DNA of 64,000 nt from Nothophaeocryptopus gaeumannii (lineage: Eukaryota; Ascomycota; Dothideomycetes; Mycosphaerellales; Mycosphaerellaceae), in contig JASISA010000041.1 of the NCBI GenBank assembly GCA_031771865.1, forward strand, positions 186,001 to 250,000, read 5' to 3'. Of the stretch, positions 10,617 through 20,330 are shown piece by piece (the first letter of the stretch is position 1; the number at the start of each line of letters is the position of its first letter). The notes under the pieces were generated by a model. It was not told where the DNA came from and did no database searches. It saw nothing but the letters and a program-made list of their open reading frames with translations. The position numbers and the translations under genes were made by a program.

Positions 10617-11369
10617 ATGGTCGACAACCAAGCATTCGAGCCGGTCAACGTGATCGACCACGATGGCGACCGTGGCACCTACGCCGGATACATCGTCATG
10701 ACCATAGCGAGCGCCTGCAGCAGCTTCGCTCTCACCTTCAAGGTCAAGCGGGATTTGCCACTCAAGGAAGTCAAGCAGAGATTCGGCGCCTGTGCGGACT
10801 GGCACTCAGGCGGCCTGAAGTACCTCTACGGCAACAAGGTCGTCCAGGATAAAGACACGCCCGCCAAAGTGGGTCTATCACAGAGAAGTCTCGACTGACC
10901 ATTCCCGCTGATGTTAGAACAGCTGCGCATGAAGAATAACGACATGATCAACGTCCTCGCAGAGTCCAAGTTCAGTGGTAGCTGCTCCACGCACCGCCGT
11001 CCCGAATTGGCTGGTGAGGGTTTCGAGCTCATGTCCGTGATGAACCCAAACGATTCCATCGTCATCTCCGTCCGCGATGGAGAAGGCCACGAGCACAAGT
11101 ACCGCATCAAGCCGACTATCGATCTTGGTAAAGTACTCAAGGCCTTCAAGAACCATGTTGGGGTCCCGAAGCTGCGATTCCTCTTCAACGGCGACCGCGT
11201 GACCGCCGGAGACACTGCAGAGAAGGTACGCATAGCAATTCTATGAGGGTTTGTCTACCAGATGCTTGACTGACAATGCGCATAGATCGACATGGAGGAT
11301 GGAGACTTCATTGACGCATTCCGCGAGCAGCTCGGGGGCCAGACAGGTTCTCAGGATGTCTTTGGCTAG
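10617..11369 (+). CDS. Tandem SUMO-like (two ubiquitin-like domains) protein
   Basis: Three exons, 10617-10868, 10923-11225 and 11286-11369, give 212 residues. The first acceptor must be GAACAG at 10922, because the earlier TTAG would place a stop in frame. The second half is a clear SUMO fold: SIVISVRDGEGHEHKYRIK, PTIDLGKVLKAFKNHVG, LRFLFNGDRV, then IDMEDGDFIDAF and EQLGG, followed by a nine-residue tail (QTGSQDVFG). The first half repeats the pattern in diverged form: ALTFKVKRDLPLKEVKQRF, LKYLYGNKVVQDKDTPAK, LRMKNNDMINVL. A Gly-Gly is present only after domain 2, so a Ulp-type protease could mature the protein as a di-domain unit. Two SUMO-like domains also occur in the Rad60/Esc2/NIP45 family, but those have a long polar N-terminus and no terminal Gly-Gly. 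Likely a modifier or a SUMO mimic in the nucleus; role inferred. Confidence 0.85.
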
Positions 11370-11571
11370 CGCTCGTATGGATCTTTCTAAGGGCTGCAGT
11401 TTCGAGAGCATAGGAGCCGGTGCTTAGGACTCTGAAAGGCGCAGTAAGCGATTCGACGAAAGCGGAATACGCACAGAGTGAGCATCACTAAGGAAGTGCA
11501 AGAATCTGGGACATATCAAGCGTCAGTGTATACTAGAAGCTCACATACCACAAAAGTCATCATCATTGCAA

Positions 11572-12052
11572 TCACCCTCTGCCAATGATAAAGTCTGCCG
11601 TAACCTCGGTCGCCCACCCAAAACCCCTCATATACCACCCCTTACCAACCTTGGCCCACTCCATAGCATGAGGCGCGTTTCTGACAACACCGGAATCAAG
11701 TCTCCTACTACTCTTGAAAAGCTCTGCACACCGCTTCGCCTCTTCCACTGTCCCGAGCGAAGCGTTATCGTGCTCTGGCAGCGCAAAAATAACCGGGCAA
11801 GTGATGGATTTGGATTCCGAATTGCTTTCATAGTGCAGGTAAGACTTCGTCTTCGAAAAAGCGGGCCACTGCTTGCATGTATCCGCCGTTGTAGTCGATG
11901 CTGGAGGTGTCTCCATATTCAGGCGGATCAACTGCTATGAAAGGTATACCCAGGGGACCAGCAGCTAATGAAGCTGTGTGTTTGCTGTCCAGGTCGAAGT
12001 ATCCCGAGAAGCAAGTACCGCCATGGATTCCTATCATCAATGGCTTGTCCAC
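11572..12052 (-). pseudogene. Remnant of an alpha/beta hydrolase lacking the nucleophile segment
   Basis: Two minus-strand frames each carry part of one hydrolase family. The frame 12052-11828 has the N-terminal part (KPLMIGIHGGTCFSGYFD, then GIPFIAVDPPEYGDTSS). The frame 11931-11572 has the C-terminal part (CPVIFALPEHDNASL, then NAPHAMEWAKVGKGWY and RGFGWATEV). They meet near 11850 in different frames. The expected middle ~100 residues, including the G-x-S-x-G nucleophile elbow, are absent. Upstream of 12052 the frame hits a TGA inside a likely intron (acceptor CACCCAG). The short open stretch MANTNTQSNTSIESKLQPL upstream ends in TAA, and no clean first exon is found. I read this as an internally deleted, decayed gene. 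A split gene with unusual splicing is the alternative, but it would still lack the active-site serine. Confidence 0.6.
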
Positions 12053-12691
12053 TGGGTGCAGTCAGTTGGAGAAGGCATGTATTGAATGCCAGTGACCTTT
12101 CGACCGCTTTAAAGATGCAGGGTGAGCGGCTGAAGTTTCGACTCGATGCTCGTGTTCGACTGCGTGTTAGTGTTCGCCATCTTGGACGCCTGGAGAGATC
12201 AGAACTACTGTTATTCAGATTGCCTGTACTTGATGAGATGCGCTAGCAGTCAATAGTTCGAGGCCTCCTTATACAGGCCGCCAAGCATCCTTCATCATCT
12301 CTCCAGTTGGTAGCGAACAAATACTGAACTTCAGCAGCTCATTTTCAGGTATTGCAGGTGGAACAATCAGCATTGCTTCTCACACTGGCACCTAACAGTC
12401 CAGCCAAGGTCGATTCCTCGGCCACGCGCCAACGGACTTTGTGGTAGCTGGAGGTGGCGTACTGCGGGCATTGTCTCCATCGTGGCGACGCGTTGCTCAT
12501 TACATAGTCACGCGCCTGGCCTCTCACTCGTTTAGAAAGAGGCCTGTCGCGCGTAAGTGATGATATGTTGAACACTGTACGAGAGTCTAGAAGAAGACCG
12601 TGAAAGTGGACCAGTTGGACACGAAATACGCACGGACGGTTTCTGTATATAATTAGGTTTAACCCCCTGGTCAGCTGCACGGCGGCTACGG
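12053..12691. other. Intergenic region upstream of the kinase gene
   Basis: About 640 bp without a supported gene. It may contain the lost 5' part of the hydrolase remnant (around 12080-12180). Nothing else recognised. Confidence 0.5.
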
Positions 12692-14953
12692 ATGTCTCTC
12701 GACTCTTGTGCCTGGTCGGGGCTGCGTGCTGACAGCATCTTCAACAGGCAAATCTGCCGCAAAGCAGACAAGCAAGAGGCAGTCACTGAGCCGAAGCCAT
12801 CCTATGTCGTCGCTAAAAGGAGGATGCACTCCCCCGCCCAGTCCGTGAACGGGAACAACAACCACCTCCCCCACCAGCAACGGTGCCCGGCCGAGCAGCA
12901 GCACGATGATGCCGAAGGAGCGACTCGACATGCACCGGCCGCAGCTGAACGACAAGCGACTCTGCTGAAGAACCAGCATGCCTTCGCCGCCAACGCCAAT
13001 GCTAACAACGCGGTCAATGCCGATGCCCTGCCACTGCTCGACACGACCCTCCCACATCACCACCGCGCGAATCACGTAACGCGTCAATCGTTGTCCTCCC
13101 CTGCTACACAAGGCCTGTCGCTGACCACCAACCTGGACCCACACCCAGTACACCCTGCACAACCACTAATCGCTGGTGCAGTACGTCCGCCAACAGAGAC
13201 TCCAGTCATACATTACGAGCGGCAAGGCACAATGTCCAACGACGAGCCTTCCGTAAACCATAATCTCACATCTCCGACCTGCCTGCCGACAATGGGCTCG
13301 TCTCTCAGATCCACTGTCTCCAGCACGAGCCTAACTTCTTCTCTGTCACCTGGCTCCGCTTCTGCCCTACCGTCTCCATACCTCGCTGCCATGGCCGACC
13401 TCACTCCGTTACCATCACCTCTGGTCGGCAACGATTCGCCAGCCCTATGGCGGAGAACGCGGTCCGGGACAGGCAATCGATCTCGGGGAGGTTCGCTGGA
13501 TGATCCGGGCAAACAAATCGTGCCGTCTACTTCCCCAGAGTCGCCGTCGAGAAGGAAGAAGGGGTTTGGAAGTTTGATGCAAGAGGCCGCAATTGCCAAT
13601 GCGTCCAGTGCAGCTGGTGGTCAAGAGCACGTCAAACCCGGTAGCCATACTAGGAATAGAAGCATATCGGATTTTAAGCCTGAGACGCTGCAGAATGTGC
13701 GACCACGACACGTCACGTTTGGCTCTGGAGACGCGCTCACGTTGGAAGCTGCAGAGTACCAGATGCATCGAGAAGCTCACTTGGCAGAGCAGCGTGGACT
13801 CACCATGCAACAAGCGCAAAGCGAAACTTCAAAAGCGTTACCGACACCCCCAGCTAGTACCTCGAGTGTGGCTGGAAGCGATGAGGCTGAGGAGGAACGG
13901 CCATATCTCGAAGATGGCACCGTCTCGGAATACCTCCAAATACACTGCGGCATACACAACAAACGACGCAAATTTAGACAATTACGGCGACTCGGGCAAG
14001 GAACGTTTTCAACTGTGATGTTAGCCACCCGCGAAAAGATCCCAGCTCATCCCACGCCGGAGATTGAAGAACATCTGGACCCTCACAAGCTCGTTGCCAT
14101 TAAGATAGTCGAGCACGGACCTGCGGGAGGTGCCGATGAGGAGCGCATCGAAGTCAGTCTTAAACGTGAAGTCGAGATGCTGAAGAGCGTCTCACATCCA
14201 TCGTTGATCCATCTCAAGGCCTGCGAATACCAGGAGTCCCGCGCGTTGCTGGTGTTGACCTACTGTCCAGGCGGCGACCTCTTCGAATTTGCAAGTGAAA
14301 GACGGGCACTGCTGACACCTCCGCTGATACAGAGAATGTTTGCTGAAATGGTCGGCGCAGTAAAGTATTTGCACTCCAACTGGATCGTGCATCGCGACAT
14401 CAAGTTGGAGAACGTCCTCGTCAATCTCACCGAGTCCGCTCTTCGCTCCGTGGAGAATCCTATAACTCATCCAACGCCGATCGTCACGCTCACTGATATG
14501 GGACTCAGCAGGAGAATACCGGAGCCGCCGGAGCCTCCTTTTTTAACGACGCGATGTGGAAGCGAGGACTACGCGGCACCAGAAATCCTCCTTGGACAGC
14601 CCTACGATGGACGGCTGACGGATGGCTGGGCGCTTGGCGTGCTGCTGTATGCGCTCATGGAAGGGCGCCTACCCTTCGACGCACCACCAGGCAAACCAGA
14701 CCGCAGCAGGAACACCCACCGGATTGCGCGATGCGATTGGATCTGGTGCCGGTTTGGAGACGAAGATGGCGATTGGGATCCGGCGCGTGGCAGAGAATTC
14801 GAAGGCGCGCAGCTTTGTGTTGAAGGGCTTCTTAAGAAGGTCCGCATGGGACGCAAACCGCTTGAGGTTATCGGAAAGCTTGACTGGGTTCAACAAGGCG
14901 TTCAGGTTCCGGGTGGGCTTCAAATGAGAGAAGAAGATGATGACAACCTATGA
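12692..14953 (+). CDS. Serine/threonine protein kinase with long disordered N-terminus
   Basis: This is an intronless ORF of 753 residues. The ATG at 12692 is the first in frame; M45 (12824) is an alternative, since the first 44 residues look unconserved. Residues ~50-420 are Ser/Pro-rich and disordered. The kinase domain spans about residues 427-735. It has a glycine loop LGQGTFSTV, the VAIK lysine after an insert, a catalytic loop VHRDIKLENV, the activation start TDMG (Met instead of the usual Phe in DFG), a CGSEDYAAPE P+1 loop and a DGWALGVLLYALMEG helix. The kinase can be expected to be active, because the K, HRD and D of D-x-G are all kept. The C-lobe contains an acidic insert (DEDGDWDPA). 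It belongs to the broad CAMK-like/fungal-specific groups. I do not recognise an orthologue with certainty, and the substrate is unknown. Confidence 0.85.
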   Translation: MSLDSCAWSGLRADSIFNRQICRKADKQEAVTEPKPSYVVAKRRMHSPAQSVNGNNNHLPHQQRCPAEQQHDDAEGATRHAPAAAERQATLLKNQHAFAANANANNAVNADALPLLDTTLPHHHRANHVTRQSLSSPATQGLSLTTNLDPHPVHPAQPLIAGAVRPPTETPVIHYERQGTMSNDEPSVNHNLTSPTCLPTMGSSLRSTVSSTSLTSSLSPGSASALPSPYLAAMADLTPLPSPLVGNDSPALWRRTRSGTGNRSRGGSLDDPGKQIVPSTSPESPSRRKKGFGSLMQEAAIANASSAAGGQEHVKPGSHTRNRSISDFKPETLQNVRPRHVTFGSGDALTLEAAEYQMHREAHLAEQRGLTMQQAQSETSKALPTPPASTSSVAGSDEAEEERPYLEDGTVSEYLQIHCGIHNKRRKFRQLRRLGQGTFSTVMLATREKIPAHPTPEIEEHLDPHKLVAIKIVEHGPAGGADEERIEVSLKREVEMLKSVSHPSLIHLKACEYQESRALLVLTYCPGGDLFEFASERRALLTPPLIQRMFAEMVGAVKYLHSNWIVHRDIKLENVLVNLTESALRSVENPITHPTPIVTLTDMGLSRRIPEPPEPPFLTTRCGSEDYAAPEILLGQPYDGRLTDGWALGVLLYALMEGRLPFDAPPGKPDRSRNTHRIARCDWIWCRFGDEDGDWDPARGREFEGAQLCVEGLLKKVRMGRKPLEVIGKLDWVQQGVQVPGGLQMREEDDDNL

Positions 14954-15445
14954 GAAAGGGCATTCCAAGCTTGTCTGGGTGATCCAAAAAGTACGACTGC
15001 TTTGCTTCTGCGAGTTGCGCGGGCTTTGTGATCCACTGTTTTGGGTGGACATGGGAAGGATGGACAATGCCGATGAGCGTGAGGTGACTGAGATCGGCGG
15101 CGTTATGGGTGGCTTTTACTTGTTAAGATACCAAGGGAGATTTGCTTTCACGGCCGAGGCCTGAGATAGCGGCTAAAGATACTTACGAGGTTAGAGGTGT
15201 CTCCAATGAGCAACGATTGCAAACTTCAAGGCAGCCACTTCTTTACTGGAGTATGAACACGGTCTAAATCAGCCTTTCTTTCACCAAACCAAGATGTGCT
15301 CCCTTCTCGTTCCAATCCAGCGATGGCTTGGTCTTTCTCATGGCTTCGAGTGCAGACGCTGTTCCGGATCAGCAAACATTAAAGACTAACAAGTTTGGAT
15401 TGAGATGAGACTCTATGATCATGCTGTAGGGAGTGGCAGGCCAGC
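14954..15445. other. Intergenic region
   Basis: The 492 bp between two genes on the same strand contain only short random frames. Nothing recognised beyond presumed terminator and promoter sequence. Confidence 0.6.
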
Positions 15446-16597
15446 ATGACAGACACTCCAGAACACCCGAACAGAAACGAGTTTAAGGCAGCACAACAGA
15501 CGACACTACGGATTCTCTTCCGCGTTTGGCACTCTAGGTCTGGTGGATATGAACCGCTCAACACCCCGCACGCGATCACTCCAAGGGCCTCCTTGGAGGA
15601 GACAGACTCCAAGGAAACCAGCTCTGAGGAGAGAAACGCAGAGAGCAATGGCTTCAATGAAAGTGACTCCGAGAAACGTGACTCTGAGGGAAGCACCTCT
15701 GAGCAAAGCGAAAATCATACCGCGAACGACTTCTATCATCACACCCTGGCGGACCTCGCGTATATCGCCCTGCAACACCTAGACACGGAAGATATCGATA
15801 CATACTACTCCTCTTGGACGCATTCTCTGGCATCGGCGCGTGTTTTGGCCCGCGACCTCTTGCGCGGGAGTCATTGTGAGAAAGTCCATCTCAGCGTTCT
15901 GGACACTAGCAAGCTGCCGGAAACTGTTGTTGTGTTGTATACACAGGAAGTGGGAAAAGTCGTTCATGCGGAAGGGGCAGACTTGAAAGTCTTCGGCGCT
16001 TTTGATTGGGAATTACTTGCGTTTGGAGTCATTGAGGCCCCTGCGTATGCTTCCGTGCCGTATGTGGACATATTGAACGCTGGCGTAGAGAAGATCCTCC
16101 CACGGGACAGGGACGGCCGCGAGACCTCTCCGTTCCAACTCGACGCTATCATGGACGAATACCTTCCAATCGCAAAGAAAATTGGCGACTTGTACAAAGC
16201 TGATGACTTCAGTCTGGTAATGCAAGCTTATCTCATCGCCTTAGTCGCCAAAGACCACCACGATGAAGTTGTCAAAGTCCTGAAAGAGCGTGCAGTCCCG
16301 GAGGATTGGCAACACGACCTCAAAGTCATGTCTACTACCATCGACATGCATGGATATACGGAAGCCCTGCGTAGTTCTCTGATCATTCTAGCAGTGACGA
16401 GAGAGAAGTTCGACCGTGGAAGGGAGTCTACTCCGTCGTGGGACGAGCGCACTAAAATGAAGAAAGAAGAGGATGCAAAGTGGGCTGATCGGAATGAGGC
16501 TCTTTACAAGAAGAGAAATGGGGAGATCATGTCGAAATATGAGGCAGCGATGGCGCTTGTTATGCTGGGCACCGGCGAGACTCCCGCATCAACTTGA
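15446..16597 (+). CDS. DUF7587-like fungal protein
   Basis: Single-exon ORF of 383 residues with an ATG start. Near the N-terminus, LRILFRVWHSRSGGY resembles the opening LFRV...S.G block of fungal DUF7587 proteins. After an acidic Ser/Glu insertion, the pattern resumes as YYSSWTHSLASARVLARDLL (usually HL.W....PFIS...A...A), KVHLSVLDTSKL and FDWELLAFGVIEAPAY. The insertion (nt ~15590-15720) consists of repeated five-residue steps such as ETDSK/ETSSE/ESDSE/KRDSE/GSTSE and looks like an expanded short repeat. The C-terminal ~150 residues are helical and charged (IMDEYLPIAKKIGDLYK, ALYKKRNGEIMSKYEAAMALV). No catalytic motif is evident. Function unknown; the family assignment is by pattern and moderately sure. 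Confidence 0.7.
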   Translation: MTDTPEHPNRNEFKAAQQTTLRILFRVWHSRSGGYEPLNTPHAITPRASLEETDSKETSSEERNAESNGFNESDSEKRDSEGSTSEQSENHTANDFYHHTLADLAYIALQHLDTEDIDTYYSSWTHSLASARVLARDLLRGSHCEKVHLSVLDTSKLPETVVVLYTQEVGKVVHAEGADLKVFGAFDWELLAFGVIEAPAYASVPYVDILNAGVEKILPRDRDGRETSPFQLDAIMDEYLPIAKKIGDLYKADDFSLVMQAYLIALVAKDHHDEVVKVLKERAVPEDWQHDLKVMSTTIDMHGYTEALRSSLIILAVTREKFDRGRESTPSWDERTKMKKEEDAKWADRNEALYKKRNGEIMSKYEAAMALVMLGTGETPAST

Positions 16598-17255
16598 TAG
16601 AATTGATATCATGCTAGAAACGAATACGAGCGCTTGATATCCCGACAATGGCTGAAGTTCCCGGATAACGGGCATGGTATGTACCAGCATTATCCTTGGA
16701 GCGACACGTTCCGGACATGGACAGGCTCTCCTCAAATCTGACCTCCTGAGATCAACTACATCTCACGGCAATTACGCAAATGATACAATGCCGTCAAACA
16801 AAAAGGCACACGCCCAGATGAAATCAAGGTCACGATCATATTTCAGTATAACTCACACTCGAGGTAGGTGCTCGGGGATTTCATCTTTGCTCATCAACTT
16901 GTATCATTTAGCGATCGAAGTCAAGTAAAGTCGTCTTGATATTCTCGGCATAATCATGCACAAGGCTGGGTTCCAGGGCTACCATTAACCAGATTGGATC
17001 TCACAACTCGGATCAAACGGGAATCACTAATCGTGCACTTCATGGTTCGAAAGTGTTGCCACCAATATGTCCTTCTATACAGACGTCTATCTCTCTTTCC
17101 ATTCCATGCCCTCGGTACTATTCGCTTTGTATTACTGACCGCAGTTGTTCACTTTACACTTGCATTATCTTGAGGCTTATTGCGGCATCTTCTTGGACCT
17201 GGAGCTGGAATCAGAATTGCGAGACAACAGTCCATAGGACAAACCACTAACAGAT
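16598..17255. promoter_or_regulatory. Intergenic region and promoter of the GH17 gene
   Basis: About 660 bp, AT-richer than the flanking genes, with no supported coding frame. Pyrimidine-rich stretches around 17050-17110 precede the GH17 start and are typical of fungal core promoters. Confidence 0.5.
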
Positions 17256-18348
17256 ATGCATCTCATCCTCTCTCTCCTCGCCTTGGCTGGCGCAGCAACA
17301 GCAACAACACACCACGGGAAAGTCTACCAAGGATTCACCAGCGGCAACACCCTTACCGACCGCTCTCCAAAGAACTACACCGACTTCCTCGAAGAGTTCG
17401 AAGCAATGCAATCACTCCCCAACTCCCCGGGCCTCTTTAACGCCGTCCGCCTCTACACTAACATCCAGAGCTCACCAAAGTATCCCACTCAACAAATTTC
17501 CGCGTTCAAAGCTGCAATAGATACGAACACGTCTCTGTTGTTGGGGATCTGGTGTTCCGGGACGAATAATATCACACTCGAGTTGGATGCGATGCTGTCC
17601 GCGCTGGATCAGTATGGATCTGAACTCGCGGATCTCGTCATCGCCATCTCCGTCGGCTCCGAAGACCTCTATCGTCTTTCTGAAAAGGGAATCGAACAAA
17701 ACGCCGGTATGGGAACCGGACCGGAGAATATCATTGCCTTCATCAACGATACCCGCACTGCCATCCAGGGTACTCTGTTAGAAGGAAAGCCAATCACGCA
17801 TGTAGATTCCTGGCTCTCCTGGACAAACACATCCAATTCCGCTGTGATCGACGCAGTCGATTTCATCGGTGTGAATATATACCCCTTCTTTGAAAAAGAT
17901 CGTTCCCTTGTGCCCATCCCCAATTCATACAATAACAGCGAGATTATCTTCGACTATCTGTACCTTTGGACGTTGAATGCAAGTAAGGGGAAGGAGGTCT
18001 GGATCACGGAGACCGGGTGGCCGTATTCGACAGATGGGAAAATTTCGGGACAGGCGGAGGCGAGTGTGGCGAATCAGGAAGAGTATTGGCGGAGTGTTGG
18101 ATGTGGGAGGCTTTTTGGCAGGGTTAATACGTTTTGGTGAGTACCAGCTGCAGCCAGTGGAGGGTAGATAATTGGAGAGTGGGTGGCTGACTTGATATGT
18201 GTGTTGCAGGTATACCTTCAAAGACGAGTATCACGACACTTGGCAACGATTTGGCGTTTCCGCAGATACGCTGAGCCTGGGACCGAGATTCGATGTGGCT
18301 TGTCCAGAGGAGTGTGGTGCACCTGGGGTGATTAACAATGGTTCTTGA
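17256..18348 (+). CDS. GH17 glucan endo-1,3-beta-glucosidase, secreted
   Basis: Two exons, 17256-18136 and 18210-18348, joined across a 73-bp GTGAGT...TTGCAG intron that splits a Trp codon, give 339 residues. Residues 1-17 (MHLILSLLALAGAATAT) form a signal peptide. The family 17 (beta/alpha)8 hallmarks are visible. VIAISVGSEDLYR carries the acid/base Glu (usually VGNE, here VGSE). DFIGVNIYPFFE is present, and VWITETGWPYST holds the nucleophile Glu. The C-terminal YTFKDEYHDTWQRFGV block is created by the splice and completes the barrel. Eight or more N-glycosylation sequons fit extracellular or cell-wall location. No GPI signal or carbohydrate module follows. Such enzymes remodel or split beta-1,3-glucan of the wall. 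Confidence 0.9.
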
Positions 18349-18606
18349 GGGAGTCGATAGTCCAGCGAAGGAGAAAGTGAGCTTAAGAGATTACTTCTGC
18401 AATGCAAATTGCCAACTCATGTAAAAGCCACTATCTCTCCTTCTCAGTAACTCCAAAGTCTTCCCAAAACCTCTCTTCCTCCTCCTTCTCAGTCTCCTTC
18501 TCCTTCCCTTTCCCAGAACGTTCCGCCACGTCCTCCTCACAAGTCTGCCCCCACGCATCAGTCGTTTCTCTTGCCCTTCTCTCGCCCCTCCTCCTAACCA
18601 TCTCAT

Positions 18607-18897
18607 TCATCCTATAAGCCTCTGTTCCTGCTCGAAATCCTCCGTCCTCAACTCATCGTACTGATCACTCATGGCATCATAGTTCTCATGCAGATTATGG
18701 TATTCCTGCTCGTGTCCGTTCATTGTGTCTTGGAGCTCTGCGTTCTCCTCCCTCAATGCCAAAACATGAGCGTGACACTCGCGTAGCTTGTCTTGGAGGG
18801 CTCGATTTTTCCTCCAAAGGTCTCTGACCTGCCGTTCAAGCTGTGCTATCCGCTGTTGTCCGAGATTGACGTTCGCTGGACATTTCCTGTTGGACAT
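18607..18897 (-). CDS. Small coiled-coil protein, 96 aa
   Basis: The ORF begins with ATG at 18897 (MSNRKCPANVNLG) and ends at TAG/18607. Nearly the whole product is one predicted coiled coil with regular heptads (QQRIAQLERQVRDLWRKNRAL, LREENAELQDTMNGHEQEYH) and ends in an acidic segment. The frame continues upstream to 19017 without a better start. Composition fits a real peptide more than a chance frame, but there is no family and no homologue I recognise. It converges with the GH17 gene and could also be a 5' fragment of a longer spliced protein. Confidence 0.45.
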   Translation of the reverse strand: MSNRKCPANVNLGQQRIAQLERQVRDLWRKNRALQDKLRECHAHVLALREENAELQDTMNGHEQEYHNLHENYDAMSDQYDELRTEDFEQEQRLIG

Positions 18898-19125
18898 GAC
18901 TATTGCAGATGTATGAAGAGAAAGCCCTTTCAGGAGAGGGTGTCTGGTTTTTAGTACGTAATCGGAGAAGCTGAACACAAGATGTCCAATAAGAATCTTT
19001 GGAGAGATGATCATCAAGATATGATCCCGATCGAGTTCTCATGCTATAGTCAATCCAGTATAAAACAGTACTGAATCAGATCATCTATTCACCCATTCGA
19101 TCCTCAGATGTGCCAGGAAAAGAGG

Positions 19126-20330
19126 CTACAATGACGCCTGCACATCGACCAGAATCTTCACATGCTTATCCTTCTCATGGATCAAGGCCAAGTACCCTTC
19201 CTTGACCAGTCCATCCATACGGATCTTGCTCGTGATCATACTCTCAGGCTTGAGCTTTCCTTGCCCAAGGGCATCAATCACGCCTTGAAAGTCTTTCGCT
19301 TGATACCCCAGCACGGCCTTGTATGCTGCCTCCCGGAAGACCAGCCAGTTCGGGTTGAACGGAACTTCTTTCTCCCAAATGGCCACGTTGACGACGGTAC
19401 CTCTTGACCGGACGGCCTTGCAGGCTGTTTCGAGACTAGTCGGGACACCTGGCGAGCAGAGTTAGCGGTTGATCAACGATTAGGGGGAGTGATTGCTGGC
19501 CGTTGATATTCATACCCGCGCAGTCGAACACCAGGTCCGGCCCGTTCAGTCCTCCGCATATTTCCAGACTTGTTGAAGCAACGTCGACTTTCGTAGGATC
19601 GATGACATGATGTGCTCCGAATGCCTTCGCGAATTCTTGCCGTTTCTTCGCGACTTCCGCGCAAATCACGATCTTTGCTCCTCGGGCCAGTAGTACCTGA
19701 ACAACAGCCAATCCTATTGGTCCGCCTCCAAATACCAGTGCTGTTGGATCCTTCATATCTGCAATTGGTGATGCATCGACAGCATGCCAGGCGACTGCAA
19801 GAGGTTCCACTAGTGCTCCAATATCGAGGTCGACATTCGATGGTAGCGGGAAGACAGCTTGCTGTGGGACGACCACGAACTCGCTCATTCCGCCACCACC
19901 TCCTGATAGACCCACGAAGCCACCATTTGGACAAGCGTTCTCGGCGTGGACTTTACAGGCTCCGCAGTGGCCGCAGTAGATCGTAGGCTGAATGGCGACT
20001 TTGTCTCCAACTTTCAGGCGTGAGACGCCGCTGCCGACTTCTTTGACTGTTCCGGAGAATTCGTGGCCGATCGTTATTGGTATGCTTTCTTTCGTGACAG
20101 GGTGTGGAAATACAGGTGAGAAGCTGTGGCAATGCATCAGTTCCTGGTCCTTCCCAATACCAATTCGTATATGAAGCCTACTTTGGGCCTCCGAGATACT
20201 CGTGAAGATCTGTTCCGCAGATGCCTACAAAGGCAGGTGAGATCTTGACTTGACCCTCGCCGCATTCTGGAATTGGAATATCATCCTTGATCTGAATGTC
20301 TTCCTTGCCATAGTATCGTGCCGCCCTCAT
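19126..20330 (-). CDS. Zinc-dependent medium-chain alcohol dehydrogenase (butanediol dehydrogenase-like)
   Basis: Three exons, 20330-20182, 20123-19516 and 19448-19126, give 359 residues. Introns are 58 bp (GTAGGC...CCACAG) and 67 bp (GTATGA...GCCAG). The catalytic zinc site is GICGTDLHEY plus GHEFSGTV. The structural zinc loop is CGHCGACKVHAENAC. The NAD(P) Rossmann motif is VFGGGPIGLAVVQ. The sequence DCAGVPTSLETAC is formed exactly across intron 2. Overall pattern and length fit the (R,R)-butanediol/sorbitol dehydrogenase branch of the MDR superfamily. These cytosolic enzymes oxidise vicinal diols or polyols with NAD. It is divergent to an aldo-keto reductase 606 bp away, which suggests joint control and perhaps a shared carbonyl/polyol pathway (inference). 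Confidence 0.92.
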
